Shown piece after piece: positions 11,953 to 21,700 of a stretch of DNA of 64,000 bases; position 1 is the stretch's first letter; every line of letters begins with the position of its first letter. The stretch is taken from the NCBI RefSeq assembly GCF_900156395.1, contig NZ_FTNL01000006.1:96016-160015 (forward strand). Direction: 5' to 3'. The stretch is from Fluoribacter gormanii (lineage in GTDB: Bacteria > Pseudomonadota > Gammaproteobacteria > Legionellales > Legionellaceae). The position numbers and the translations under genes were made by a program. The notes beneath the pieces are model-generated. The model was not told the DNA's origin, ran no database searches, and worked only from the letters and a program-made list of their open reading frames with translations.

Positions 11953-12837
11953 ATGATTTTTATAATTATTGGAGGAGCTTCTGGCTCCGGGAAGACAGGA
12001 TTATCCTTGCATCTACTGAACAAGTTAAAGATCAATGGAGTAAGTGCACAAATACTTAATATGGATGATTATTATCGTGAGTGTCCTGAAGAAGTTAATG
12101 TTGAAGCATATCGCAGAGATACAAATTTTGATACACCGGAGATGCTTCATTTAGATTTATTAAACGAACATATTGCTTTACTTCATAATGGTACGTCAGT
12201 GACCAAACCAGTTTTTGATTTTAAAACGAATCGACGTATAGACAAAGAACAGGTGCATCCATCCGAGGTAATTATTATTGAAGGCATATTTGCGCAGTAT
12301 TTTTATAAAAAATATTGGTTACCTAATGTGACAGTTGTTACCGCGAATGTTGCAACCGACAGTTATTTAGACATTATTGAGCGTCGGATCAGTCGTGATA
12401 TTGAGCATCGCGGACGAATTCGTAAAGACTGTCTGAAGCAGGAAAGAAAATATGTTGGTCCTGGTTTCCTAAAATACACAGCAAGCAGTTCTATGGGTGC
12501 AGATACTTATGTTACCAATGAACATCGTGATGGGTTGGAAGGTCAAAATGTAATTTTAGATGCTGCAGCGGATGAGATTATTGCTACAGTAAATAAAAAA
12601 CTGGAAGAGCAAAAGCTGGAGGGAAAGCAGGAGACTGGCGATGATAACGAATCTAAAAATAGCTCACCAAGCGTGCAAGAACTGGTAGCTAAAAGTCATT
12701 TACTGGCGGGAACTTTATTTCAAACCCGAAAATTTGAAGGGCATTTTAGCGGCGTTTTCGGTGATTTTAAAGGAACATTCGCTAAGGAATTTACCGAAAA
12801 AGAGGAAGAGGAAATCATGGCTCAGTATAAGCCATGA
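11953..12837 (+). CDS. Uridine kinase-like P-loop protein with acidic C-terminal extension
   Basis: The N-terminal ~200 residues match the uridine kinase/phosphoribulokinase family. Walker A GASGSGKT is at residues 8-15, followed by NMDDYYR and a DTPEMLHLDLL region like the substrate site, and then IIIEGIFA. The start at 11953 (MIFIIIGGASG, 294 aa) has GAGG 7 bases upstream; the in-frame ATG at 11920 has none. Compared with about 213 residues for E. coli Udk, there is an extra tail of about 90 residues. That tail is hydrophilic and ends with a glutamate cluster, EKEEEEIMAQYKP, resembling the E-block of Dot/Icm substrates. It may be a nucleoside kinase or an effector built on that fold. Confidence 0.8.
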   Translation: MIFIIIGGASGSGKTGLSLHLLNKLKINGVSAQILNMDDYYRECPEEVNVEAYRRDTNFDTPEMLHLDLLNEHIALLHNGTSVTKPVFDFKTNRRIDKEQVHPSEVIIIEGIFAQYFYKKYWLPNVTVVTANVATDSYLDIIERRISRDIEHRGRIRKDCLKQERKYVGPGFLKYTASSSMGADTYVTNEHRDGLEGQNVILDAAADEIIATVNKKLEEQKLEGKQETGDDNESKNSSPSVQELVAKSHLLAGTLFQTRKFEGHFSGVFGDFKGTFAKEFTEKEEEEIMAQYKP

Positions 12838-13155
12838 AGATCTAGGGTATGTGAACCGTTTACGGCGACCCAAGTTTGAAGATCCTGTCTTAAGATCAGT
12901 AAGCTGTAATGTTCTGGATAAAAATAATCTCTCTTCTTATCAGTAATGGATTGAAGAGAGAAATTTTCTTACGGAGAAATAAGATATATTAAACGGTTAG
13001 TGTGCTGCATCCTTGCAGCGGAGTACATCCTATGTACTGGTCCCTGTAGTTTGACTTCCTGTCAGACAATTCCGTGTCGTCCTTTATAGTTAGAGTATAG
13101 TCTTTTGGTTGCCGTTGTCATTGCGTGGATAGAGCAACAAAACGTAAGAAATGTC
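12838..13155. other. Convergent intergenic region, with a possible terminator hairpin
   Basis: No gene is credible in this 318-base interval between the kinase-like gene (plus strand) and aguA (minus strand). An inverted repeat, CTCTCTTC at 12929-12936 and GAAGAGAG at 12953-12960 followed by AAATTTTCTT, could terminate the upstream gene. I see nothing else definable. Confidence 0.4.
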
Positions 13156-14187
13156 TCAAAGAGGAACACGTGTTGTCTTGGGTTCCTGCTGGGTAATGCA
13201 ATGAATTCCACCTCCCCCGGCAAATACATCCAGTGCATCGATTTGGGTAATATGATAACCCGGATATAATTGGGTAAATAACTGGTAAGCAGCCTTATCC
13301 TGTTGTTCATAACCAAAGGCAGGCATGACAATCCCTTTATTCGCTAAATAAAAATTGATATAGGATAAGGTTAATCGTTCGCCATCAAGGTAAGTCGCTG
13401 GTGGTTGTTGTACAGTATAAACCTCTAGCTTTCGACCCTTTGCATCAGTTGTCGATTTAAGGATTTCCAGATTTTCGTGTAACGCAGCGTAGTTGGGATC
13501 TTCTTTGTCCTGGGTTATAAGGCATAAAACTTTTCCCGGAGCAATAAAGCAGGCAATTTCATCGACATGACCATCGGTCTCATCACCTAACAATCCTTTG
13601 TTTAACCAGATAATTTTTTGAGTACCAAGAAAATCATTCAGGTAGTTTTCAATCTCTTGTTGGCTGAGTTGGGGATTGCGATTCTCATTGAGCAGGCATT
13701 CACGAGTCGTTAACACTGTTCCTTCGCCATCTACATGGAATGAACCGCCCTCCATAACCAGGGGGGCTGAAAAGGATAAAGCATGGGTTCGTGCCATGAT
13801 TGCCGCTGCAATTTGGTTATCCAGCGCACAATCTTGATAGTTACCACCCCAAGCATTATGAATCCAATCGACACCGGCTAATTGATGATTTTGGTTTAGC
13901 AAAAAGGTTGGTCCGGTATCCCTTGTCCATGAGTCATTGATGGGAAGGGTGAATAAGGTAATTCCATCGCCACATAAGCGTTGCGCCGATTCTTCGTCAC
14001 CTGGATTGACTATCATAGTCACGGGTTCATACTGAGCGATGGCTTGAGCAACGCGAGCATAAGCTGCCCGTGCCTTTTGCAGACCTATTTTAGACCAGGT
14101 TTCAACATGACAAGGCCATGCCATCCAGCAGCGTTCATGTGGATGCCACTCAGCGGGCATGAAAAATCCACTTTGTTTTGGTGTCAT
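13156..14187 (-). CDS. aguA: Agmatine deiminase
   Basis: Converts agmatine to N-carbamoylputrescine and ammonia. The 343-aa protein shows the agmatine deiminase pattern: [14 protein letters not shown] near the N-terminus, [36 protein letters not shown], and the catalytic cysteine Cys330 in [11 protein letters not shown] close to the C-terminus. It is the last gene of the aguB-speA-aguA operon, separated from speA by a single base, so all three steps from arginine to putrescine are co-transcribed. Confidence 0.96.
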   Translation of the reverse strand: MTPKQSGFFMPAEWHPHERCWMAWPCHVETWSKIGLQKARAAYARVAQAIAQYEPVTMIVNPGDEESAQRLCGDGITLFTLPINDSWTRDTGPTFLLNQNHQLAGVDWIHNAWGGNYQDCALDNQIAAAIMARTHALSFSAPLVMEGGSFHVDGEGTVLTTRECLLNENRNPQLSQQEIENYLNDFLGTQKIIWLNKGLLGDETDGHVDEIACFIAPGKVLCLITQDKEDPNYAALHENLEILKSTTDAKGRKLEVYTVQQPPATYLDGERLTLSYINFYLANKGIVMPAFGYEQQDKAAYQLFTQLYPGYHITQIDALDVFAGGGGIHCITQQEPKTTRVPL

Positions 14188-14188
14188 C

Positions 14189-16087
14189 TTATCTTCTCCG
14201 AATGTTTTCGTCTAAATAGGTTAATTGAGAAAAAATGCTTCTTAATTCATTTAAATATAAAAGCGTTGTTTCTTTAGGTAGTTCGGCTTGAATTAATTGC
14301 TTTTCATAAGATTGAACGAGTTTCTTGGTATCAAAATGAGCAAGATTCAAAACATTGGTTACCGTATCGCCATAAACCAAATCATTGAGCTCAAACTGTC
14401 CATCATCAAAGAGTTTGACATCCAGTGAGTTAGTATCTCCGAATAAATTATGCAAATTTCCTAATATTTCCTGGTATGCACCAACCAGAAAAAAGCCGAG
14501 AGAGTAAGGATTGTTAGTATCGTAGGGAGGCAACATTAATGTTGAGTTGACACAAGAACTGCCAAGATATTCTTTGATGGTGCCATCCGAATCACAGGTT
14601 AAATCTTGTAACACACTGTGCATGACGGGTGTTTCTGTAAGTTGTGAAATAGGAGCAATTGGAAATATTTGTCCTATAGCCCAAGCATCCGGAATCGATT
14701 GGAAAAACGAGATATTGCAAAAAACTTTAACCGCCATGTCTTCATTGATTTTTGCCAATAACGCTTCTTCTGTAGGATTCTCTAAATTGAGCCGTGTTTT
14801 AAGTTCCAGGCATATATTGGTATAAAACGCCTCTACTTTAGCCTTTTCCTGTAAGCTAATAACCCCATGCTTAAACAAGGAATGGGCCTCATTTAATGAA
14901 TGTTCTGCATAGTTATAGATTTCAATGGGTGAGCTTGCGGTAATTGAATGATAGGTGTCATAAATATCGCGAATCACATGCGAATCTTCATTAGTAATTT
15001 CCGGAAGAGAGGGAGACTTACTAACTATTTCTATGTCACTAATATCAGAAATTAAAACGGCGTGATGGGCGGTTAATGCTCTACCTGATTCTGAAATAAT
15101 ATTGGGTTCTGGAACATTTGCTTCCTGACACAAATATTGAATGGCGAGGAGAATATGGGTGGCATATTCGCGCAAGCTGTAGTTCATGGAACAACCCTGA
15201 TTTGAATGGGTTCCTTCATAATCCACGCTGAGTCCTCCGCCCACATCAATCGTATCTATTGGTGCATTCAGTTGGCGTAGCTCGACATAGTAACGCGATA
15301 CTTCCTGCATGCAGTGACGAATGTCATGAATATTGGCTATTTGTGACCCCAAATGACAATGCATCAGCTGCAGGCAGTCGAGCATGTCATGGGCCTTCAG
15401 TTTATTCACTAACTCGAGTACTTGCTTTGCGGTAAGGCCAAATTTGGATTTCACACCGCCGGTATGCTCCCATTTTCCAGCGCTTTTAGTAATTAAACGG
15501 ATGCGAACGCCAAGAGAGGGCTTTACTTTCAAGCGAGCTGATTCTTTTAAAATAATATCCAGCTCGGAAATTTTTTCAATAACAATAAAGACCTTATGCC
15601 CCATTTGTTGGGCGATTAACGCGGTACGAATATAATAGCTGTCCTTATAACCATTACATACTATGGTGCTATTTTGTTGATTGCCCAGCATGCCAATGAC
15701 TGCCATGAGTTCGGGTTTTGAGCCTGCTTCCAGTCCTATAGAGTGATTGGGTGACTTCAATAATTCGCGAACAACACTTTGCTCCTGGTTTACTTTAATG
15801 GGATAAACCAGTTTGTAGTGCCCGGTATATTCATTCTCTTCTATGGCCTGAGAAAATGCTTCATAAATGCGATGCACGCGGTCATGCAAGATATCAGAGC
15901 AGCGAATTAGAAGCGGTAAATGCAATCCTGCTCTACTTGCAGCATTAACAATAGCCTGCAACTCGACACCAGGTTTTCCTGGTGCCTTACTCATTTCAAT
16001 ATTCCCTTCGGCATTAATACTGAAGTATCCCTCACCCCAGTTGTTGATGTTATATAAATTTTCTTCAGATGGTGCACTGATGTTCAT
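14189..16087 (-). CDS. speA: Biosynthetic arginine decarboxylase
   Basis: PLP-dependent, alanine-racemase-fold decarboxylase making agmatine from arginine. The 632-aa length fits the SpeA family. The PLP lysine lies in YPIKVNQ, and [20 protein letters not shown] and ISESGRAL are the expected cofactor and substrate motifs. The Cys in [14 protein letters not shown] C-terminal regions is replaced here by CVNSTL just upstream. It sits between aguB (21-base gap) and aguA (1-base gap), which supplies the pathway context. Confidence 0.96.
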   Translation of the reverse strand: MNISAPSEENLYNINNWGEGYFSINAEGNIEMSKAPGKPGVELQAIVNAASRAGLHLPLLIRCSDILHDRVHRIYEAFSQAIEENEYTGHYKLVYPIKVNQEQSVVRELLKSPNHSIGLEAGSKPELMAVIGMLGNQQNSTIVCNGYKDSYYIRTALIAQQMGHKVFIVIEKISELDIILKESARLKVKPSLGVRIRLITKSAGKWEHTGGVKSKFGLTAKQVLELVNKLKAHDMLDCLQLMHCHLGSQIANIHDIRHCMQEVSRYYVELRQLNAPIDTIDVGGGLSVDYEGTHSNQGCSMNYSLREYATHILLAIQYLCQEANVPEPNIISESGRALTAHHAVLISDISDIEIVSKSPSLPEITNEDSHVIRDIYDTYHSITASSPIEIYNYAEHSLNEAHSLFKHGVISLQEKAKVEAFYTNICLELKTRLNLENPTEEALLAKINEDMAVKVFCNISFFQSIPDAWAIGQIFPIAPISQLTETPVMHSVLQDLTCDSDGTIKEYLGSSCVNSTLMLPPYDTNNPYSLGFFLVGAYQEILGNLHNLFGDTNSLDVKLFDDGQFELNDLVYGDTVTNVLNLAHFDTKKLVQSYEKQLIQAELPKETTLLYLNELRSIFSQLTYLDENIRRR

Positions 16088-16108
16088 AATGTCGATATTC
16101 CAAAGGGA

Positions 16109-16954
16109 TTAACGTGAGGTTACAAGTTCATGGTAGGTTGAAGGCTCTCGCTGTTGTGCAAAAGGAAACAGTCTTCCCCACAATGCACGTTGACTAAAGT
16201 CTAATTCTGCAACGAGAACGGCCGGTTTGTCGCGAGATGCTTGCGCCAAAATTTCTCCCATGGGCGTGCTAATGAAGCTGCTACCATAAAATTCTAATCC
16301 ATCTTCACAACCAATTCTATTGGCGGCAATGATAAAAGTATTGCTCATAATTCCCTGGGCAACCATAACCTTTTGCCACATGGGTTGCGTATCTATTTCC
16401 GGAGCAGTGGGCTCTCCACCTATTGCGGTAGGATATACCAAAATTTCTGCACCTTTTAGACCATAAATTCGTGACAACTCTGGAAACCATTGATCATAAC
16501 AGGTTGGTAATCCCCATTGATGTCCGGCGATTTGATGAACTGGGTAATTAGAGTCCCCTGGTTTAAAGTAAAAATTTTCATGGTATTTTTCCCCACTGGG
16601 GATATGTTGCTTTCGAGTTATTGCAATAAGCTCTCCCTTATTATTGTAGGCCACCGCAGTGTTATAACCTGCTTTTTCAAATAGGGAGGCGGTAATGCAT
16701 AGATTATATGCTTTTGCCATTTTACTGACGAATTGGGCGGTAGGGCCGGTATGAATATCCTCCATAAAAGGAGTAGGATCAACATCTGAACGCGTGCAGA
16801 AATAAGGGCTTAGGGTGAGTTCTTGCAAACAAACGACAGCTGCTCCTTGTTGTGCTGCAGCATCGATTCCGGAAGTCAGTTTGTCTTGATGTTCTTTAGG
16901 GTTTTCGTGCCATTTTTCTTGAACTAATGCGACAGTCAGTTTTTCTTGTGTCAT
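16109..16954 (-). CDS. aguB: N-carbamoylputrescine amidohydrolase
   Basis: Nitrilase-superfamily enzyme releasing putrescine, CO2 and ammonia from N-carbamoylputrescine. The Glu-Lys-Cys triad is visible as Glu45 (LQELTL), Lys115 (RKQHIP) and Cys152 (GLPTCYDQWFPE). The start was placed at the ATG at 16954 (MTQEKLTVALVQ, 281 aa), which has AGAGG six bases upstream; the frame extends ten codons further without support. First gene of the putrescine operon. Confidence 0.95.
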   Translation of the reverse strand: MTQEKLTVALVQEKWHENPKEHQDKLTSGIDAAAQQGAAVVCLQELTLSPYFCTRSDVDPTPFMEDIHTGPTAQFVSKMAKAYNLCITASLFEKAGYNTAVAYNNKGELIAITRKQHIPSGEKYHENFYFKPGDSNYPVHQIAGHQWGLPTCYDQWFPELSRIYGLKGAEILVYPTAIGGEPTAPEIDTQPMWQKVMVAQGIMSNTFIIAANRIGCEDGLEFYGSSFISTPMGEILAQASRDKPAVLVAELDFSQRALWGRLFPFAQQREPSTYHELVTSR

Positions 16955-16982
16955 TAACTTACCTCTCTTGAAATTAAGGATC

Positions 16983-17011
16983 AAAAAAAAGCGCCCTTAC
17001 TTTGTAAGGGC
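16983..17011 (-). terminator. Intrinsic terminator after the RavA-like gene
   Basis: On the minus strand, GCCCTTAC, a 3-base loop and GTAAGGGC form a perfect 8-bp stem (16993-17011) followed by GC and eight T residues. It lies just after the stop of the 17020-18006 gene and before aguB, so it separates the candidate effector gene from the putrescine operon. Confidence 0.9.
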
Positions 17012-17019
17012 AGGTGTAT

Positions 17020-18006
17020 TTAAAACCAAGTGTTAGTGGGTGAACCATCGTGTGCGCCTTCATATTCTTCCTCTTCGCTAAAGTCAGAGAGTTCTTCTTC
17101 GTCAGCATCACTACTTGATTCAAGTTCTTCCTTGGTTTGTATTGTTCTGCTCGACATGTTGAACGAGCTCTTAAACAAGCTATTGGGATTGGTAGCTTGA
17201 GATTCATTTTTCTTTTGCTCAATGCTTTCTTTTGCACTCATGGAATCAGCTATGAGCTTGAACGGATTGGTTTCATCAAATGCTTCAGTGTGTAACAATT
17301 CCAAGTTACGTTTGATTGAGGCTTGAGTCTGAGATTCAAGAGCACCTAATTTTTCTCCGATTTTTACTTCATGACCTTTCAATAAAGTGCGAAACAGATT
17401 AACGAACATCTTGCAAGTCTCTTTATTGAAATCGCGACTTGTAAAAAATTTCTCTGGAGCATCTCCTAATAACAAGCGTTCAATATTTCGACGCAGCATG
17501 AATGCAATCTGAGTTTTTTCTGCAAGAATATGCTTGGGGAAGGCGGTACTTATGTTATGAGCGATATGACTTCGCTCGTGTTCCGGTGTACATAAGGCGA
17601 ATCGTTCGGCAATGGCTGATTCATTACTTTCCAATACTTGCTCAGCGAGCGCGCTAAAACGATGAAAAGGAGCAGGATTAAATTCTTTGCCTGAAAATAA
17701 CGCGTGTGGCTCTTTATTTCGAGGATCAAGCAATGATGTAATACGCTGTCTGACTTGATAGGCTTCCGTAATTACCGAATGAAATGTTTCTTCGCTGGTA
17801 GCCAAATTACCCAATGACTTAATATGATGGCCATATTGTTTGAACATTGAGTCAGGGCAGGCAGCAATGATCTTGGTAGCAAGAGAGACTTGTTCTTTGG
17901 CGCTTAATGCGTTGAGCTCCTTAGCATTCTTTGCCAATGCGTCACCATCGCTCAGATGCTCGTAGGGATTTTTTAGCGTAGTTAATTCGATACGAGTAAA
18001 TGCCAT
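17020..18006 (-). CDS. Candidate Dot/Icm effector with C-terminal glutamate block (RavA-like by position)
   Basis: 328-aa soluble, mainly helical protein with no signal peptide and no domain I recognise. The last 40 residues are strongly acidic and Ser-rich, with EEELSDFSEEEEYE about 15 residues from the end. This is the E-block pattern found in many Dot/Icm type IV substrates. In L. pneumophila the gene between the agu genes and hfq is, as I recall, the effector RavA, and this gene occupies that place; homology itself was not tested. The start ATG has AAGGAGG five bases upstream, and an intrinsic terminator follows the gene. Confidence 0.75.
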   Translation of the reverse strand: MAFTRIELTTLKNPYEHLSDGDALAKNAKELNALSAKEQVSLATKIIAACPDSMFKQYGHHIKSLGNLATSEETFHSVITEAYQVRQRITSLLDPRNKEPHALFSGKEFNPAPFHRFSALAEQVLESNESAIAERFALCTPEHERSHIAHNISTAFPKHILAEKTQIAFMLRRNIERLLLGDAPEKFFTSRDFNKETCKMFVNLFRTLLKGHEVKIGEKLGALESQTQASIKRNLELLHTEAFDETNPFKLIADSMSAKESIEQKKNESQATNPNSLFKSSFNMSSRTIQTKEELESSSDADEEELSDFSEEEEYEGAHDGSPTNTWF

Positions 18007-18282
18007 TTAATCCTCCTTAATGAAGATGAGAAAGTGTAATGAACAATTATACAAAGGAGTTTCTCCAGCAAAAATGATAAATGTTATCTCCTTTGTTCTC
18101 TTCCGGCATAAGTAACCGAAATTCCTTTTTGACTAGAATTCAGAGTTAAATTTGCAAACTATAGTAACGGATTAAAATCGAACTGTCATGAAATTAATCT
18201 AAAGTTTTATCAAAAAATGTCGAATAAGTGATCAGATGCATGTTTTGCCTTTAATAAATACAATAACAACAAGGAGTGGGCA

Positions 18283-18540
18283 ATGTCTAAAACTCATTTA
18301 CTACAAGACCCCTTTTTAAATGAATTACGTAAAGAAAAGGTGCCTGTATCTATCTTTTTGGTAAACGGAATCAAATTACACGGTATCGTGGATTCTTTTG
18401 ATCAATATGTGGTCATGCTGAAAAACTCGATCACCCAAATGGTTTACAAGCATGCAATTTCTACAGTCGTTCCTTCACGCGCAATAAAAATGCCAGCTGA
18501 TGAGGAAAACTCTGGAAATGAAGGGGCGGAGGAAGGCTAG
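18283..18540 (+). CDS. hfq: RNA chaperone Hfq
   Basis: 85-aa Sm-like hexameric RNA chaperone that pairs small RNAs with mRNAs. The Sm1 motif ([18 protein letters not shown]) and Sm2 motif ([12 protein letters not shown]) are intact, and the N-terminus begins [20 protein letters not shown]. The C-terminal tail is short and acidic. RBS AAGGAGT precedes the ATG. hfq is normally followed directly by hflX; here a 4.4-kb gene on the opposite strand lies between them. Confidence 0.98.
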   Translation: MSKTHLLQDPFLNELRKEKVPVSIFLVNGIKLHGIVDSFDQYVVMLKNSITQMVYKHAISTVVPSRAIKMPADEENSGNEGAEEG

Positions 18541-18600
18541 TAACTTGAATGTGCCATATACTTTACTACCATTAAGCTAGGTCCATATGTGCGAAAAGTT

Positions 18601-18685
18601 GTCATCCCCGCGAAGGCGGGGATCCATGCTTAAAAGAGGCGCAGTGCTATTTCTAGAAATAGATTACCGCCTTCGCGGGAATGAC
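18601..18685. repeat. 85-bp imperfect palindrome of the GTCATCCCCGCGAAGGCGGG type
   Basis: The left arm begins GTCATCCCCGCGAAGGCGGG at 18601. The right arm, 18664-18685, is its near-perfect reverse complement, ending CGCGGGAATGAC. Each arm also folds on itself around GAAGGC. Similar short GC-rich repeats are widespread in bacterial intergenic regions. It stands out in composition from the AT-rich DNA around it, between hfq and the coiled-coil gene. Confidence 0.8.
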
Positions 18686-18789
18686 AAAGGTTTTTAATTT
18701 AAGGGTAGCTGCGGTAAGCCTTGAGAGTTGTTTAGCTAAGCTAATCTCCAGGTTGACTTCATTTCATTATTAATGATATTTGGCGTATT

Positions 18790-21700
18790 TTAAGCATAGC
18801 TCACAGAATAATCCAGCTCTTCTTGTTTTTTCGGGATTTGGCTGTGGACATTCTCAACATCAGTTCTAAATGCAGTCAGTTTTGCATTTAGTGATTTCCC
18901 ATGATCTTCGCCTTCTTTGCTTCTTGGCGAGAAATTTTTAAGGCCTATGTCGATCTTCTCACGCAATTGCGAATGTGTGCTATTCACTTCCTCGACGTCA
19001 TTAATTGGCGCCTTTTGATAGGCTTGCAATGCTGCTTGCAGCTCCTCGAGGTATTCTTCTCTTTTTTGTGACTCTGTTTTATAACCAAAGCACCCTAATA
19101 CTAAAGCTGCAGCAGAGCTGAAAAAATCTCTGAAGGCGAAGGTGCTCTTTCGTTCTTTTAGATAATTGTCAAAAATAGATTCTTCCCCAAAGTATCTTGT
19201 TTTCAACTCAGCTCGAGCTTGTCCAAATTGTTCTGTGCTCTTAGTTGCCTTCTCAATCGCCTCATTAATTGCTTGCTTAGTTCCTAACTCATCATAAGCC
19301 ATTTTAAAAGTATTGAGTTTAGCCTTTAATTCTTCTAGGCGTTCTATTTTTGCCTGGATCTCAGGCTCTCTAGTCTCACGCTCACTGATATAGTTCAGAA
19401 GGGTCACGAGTTCGCTTTCCTCAAATTCTTTAATGTCGGAGAAAAGCTTTTGTCTTGCTTGCGCTGCATTTGGAGACAATTTTTTTTCCCTTTCTTTAAA
19501 TCCTTCATATCCAGCAATAACATGATCTAAGTGCTCTAAAATACTGTCCTTATCTTTTTGGTCCTCTTGGGCTTCTAAATCTGCAAAAAGGGTCGGAAGA
19601 GAGTGTCCTCCGTTTAACGTTATCAACGTATAAATCTCTTCACCAGTAAGCTTTAATGGATCCGTATTTCGTTGTTTTTTAATCATTTCGAGATTTTCTT
19701 GAAATAGGTCCGGATCATTGATCTTTACTGGCTCAGATTTTCCATATGATATGTAATAAAGTTGACTAGCCTCTTTGCTATAGATATAGCATTTTTTATA
19801 TGTTCCAAGTTTATCGTTATCAAACTCCTCCTTAGTAGGTAAGTCATCCAGCAAATGGAGGTCACACCCTTCTTTAGGAGAAGGCTTATAGAGCATTTTA
19901 AAATAACCAATTTTGTAATGCATTTGGAGCACTGGTTCACGTTCTTTTTTCACAGCAGGATTGTTATTTATAAGAATTCTAGTTAAAGAAATGCCCAAGT
20001 CACTTTGTTCAAAGAGCTCAATCTCTTTTAGTAATTTTCTTCGAGCTAACACCATGTTTGGTTCACATGCATCGACCCTCCTATCCAATTCAGCATAGAC
20101 GAAATTAATTTTTGGTAAGTGCTCCAAATCCTCAATACTATTTTTTACTTGGGTAAGTCCTTGAAGCATTTCCTTTGTTGCTTCAACTTTCTTCTTCACA
20201 AGCTCATTGGAGTTCTCCATAATGACCGTCAATTGCGGTTCAATTTCGTTTTCGAAATGTTTAATTTGCTCGTACAGCTCACCTCTTTCGTCTGGGCTCA
20301 TGTGTTCTAACAAACTAGCCTTTTGTAATAACTCGGTGCTTTTTATTTGAGTGACGGCAAGTTCTTTGAGTTGTAACAGTGTGTTTTGTTTCTCAGCAAT
20401 TTTAATGCTCAGCGTAGCATAGGTATTCTCGATTCCTTTATCCTCCAAAGAGGCGGTAAGCTGTTTTTTTAGATCTTGGAACTCAGAAGCCAATTCAGGA
20501 CTAGGAGGTACCTGTTTCCATTTTTTTTCTAATGAGTTGATAGTTTCTTGTACTTGCTTAATCAATTCTGCAACTGATTTTTCCCAATATGTTTTCCTCT
20601 CAGTTAAAGGACGACCAATCGTATTTAGTTGTTCCTCAAGATCCGCTGATTGGGCCAATAATTCTTCTTTAGCAAGATGGGCAAGATTTTGAAATAATTG
20701 ATCGAAATTAGCTACGCTTTCCCCAATATCAGCAAGTTCATATTCAAGTTTGAGCATATCTGATGCCAAGACTGCTTGCTGATTACTAAATTCATCATGT
20801 TGCATAGTCAAGTCGGCTTGTTTAACTTTTTGTTCTAATTCTGATTTTCCTTTGTTCAAAATATCTAATAGTTCATTTGTTTCTTCTTGCTCTTTTTGTA
20901 ATTGTTCTTGTTGGGTTTTTAGTAAACCTAATTGTATTCCACCTGCATTTTTTTGATGAGTGGCCTTTTGATAGGACTTTTGTAGACTCCAAAGGTTTTC
21001 TTCGGCAATCGATTCACTCCCCGGTTGTTCATCCTGACCTTCAAGTTTAATCTTTAATTCCTTATCGATAAGTTCAATTTTGTCTTCGATGTCCTTAGAA
21101 ACCTTTTGGAAATCTGATTCATATTGTTTTAATCCTAAAAGATAACTTGCCCAATCAATCCCATAAGTTAAATTTGCACCATAGTACGCGTTACCGTTTT
21201 GCGCTCTTAGATACAAGTTGTCATAAAACTCATTTGATCCACACTCCAAATATTTTATTAACTCCGCTTGCGGGATTTTATCCGCGGGGATGTAGAAGCC
21301 CTTGTGCTCACTTAAATCTTTCTTAAATTGTGTTAATTTTTCCTTGGCTTTTAATAAAAATAGCTCACGATGCTTTCTCTTAATTTGGAGCTGTTTGATA
21401 GAATCTGTTTCCTGTTTGATTGCTTGTTGAGTTGTGCTAATCTTACTTGCTATTTCTGTTAGTTGAGACTTATGAGCTTCCTTAGAAGATAAAGCTCTTT
21501 CATATCTAACTTGGGTTCTATGGTAGTCATAATTAACGTGACTTGAATGTTTTTTAGAGTCTGCTTTTTTTTGAAATGTTTCTTGAATACGACTAGAGGC
21601 TTGCTTGGTGGCCCCGTCTCGGTTGAATTTTATTAATTCACGATTAATGCGGCTTTTCTCCAATGTTGCTGTTTGTATTAATTTATTAACTGCATTGATT

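Noticed and set aside
12734..12946. 70-codon plus-strand frame at the end of the uridine-kinase-like gene
   Set aside because: Mostly overlaps the kinase gene in another frame and lacks a start signal.
13062..13331. 89-codon minus-strand frame overlapping the end of aguA
   Set aside because: Alternative frame of aguA extended into non-coding DNA.
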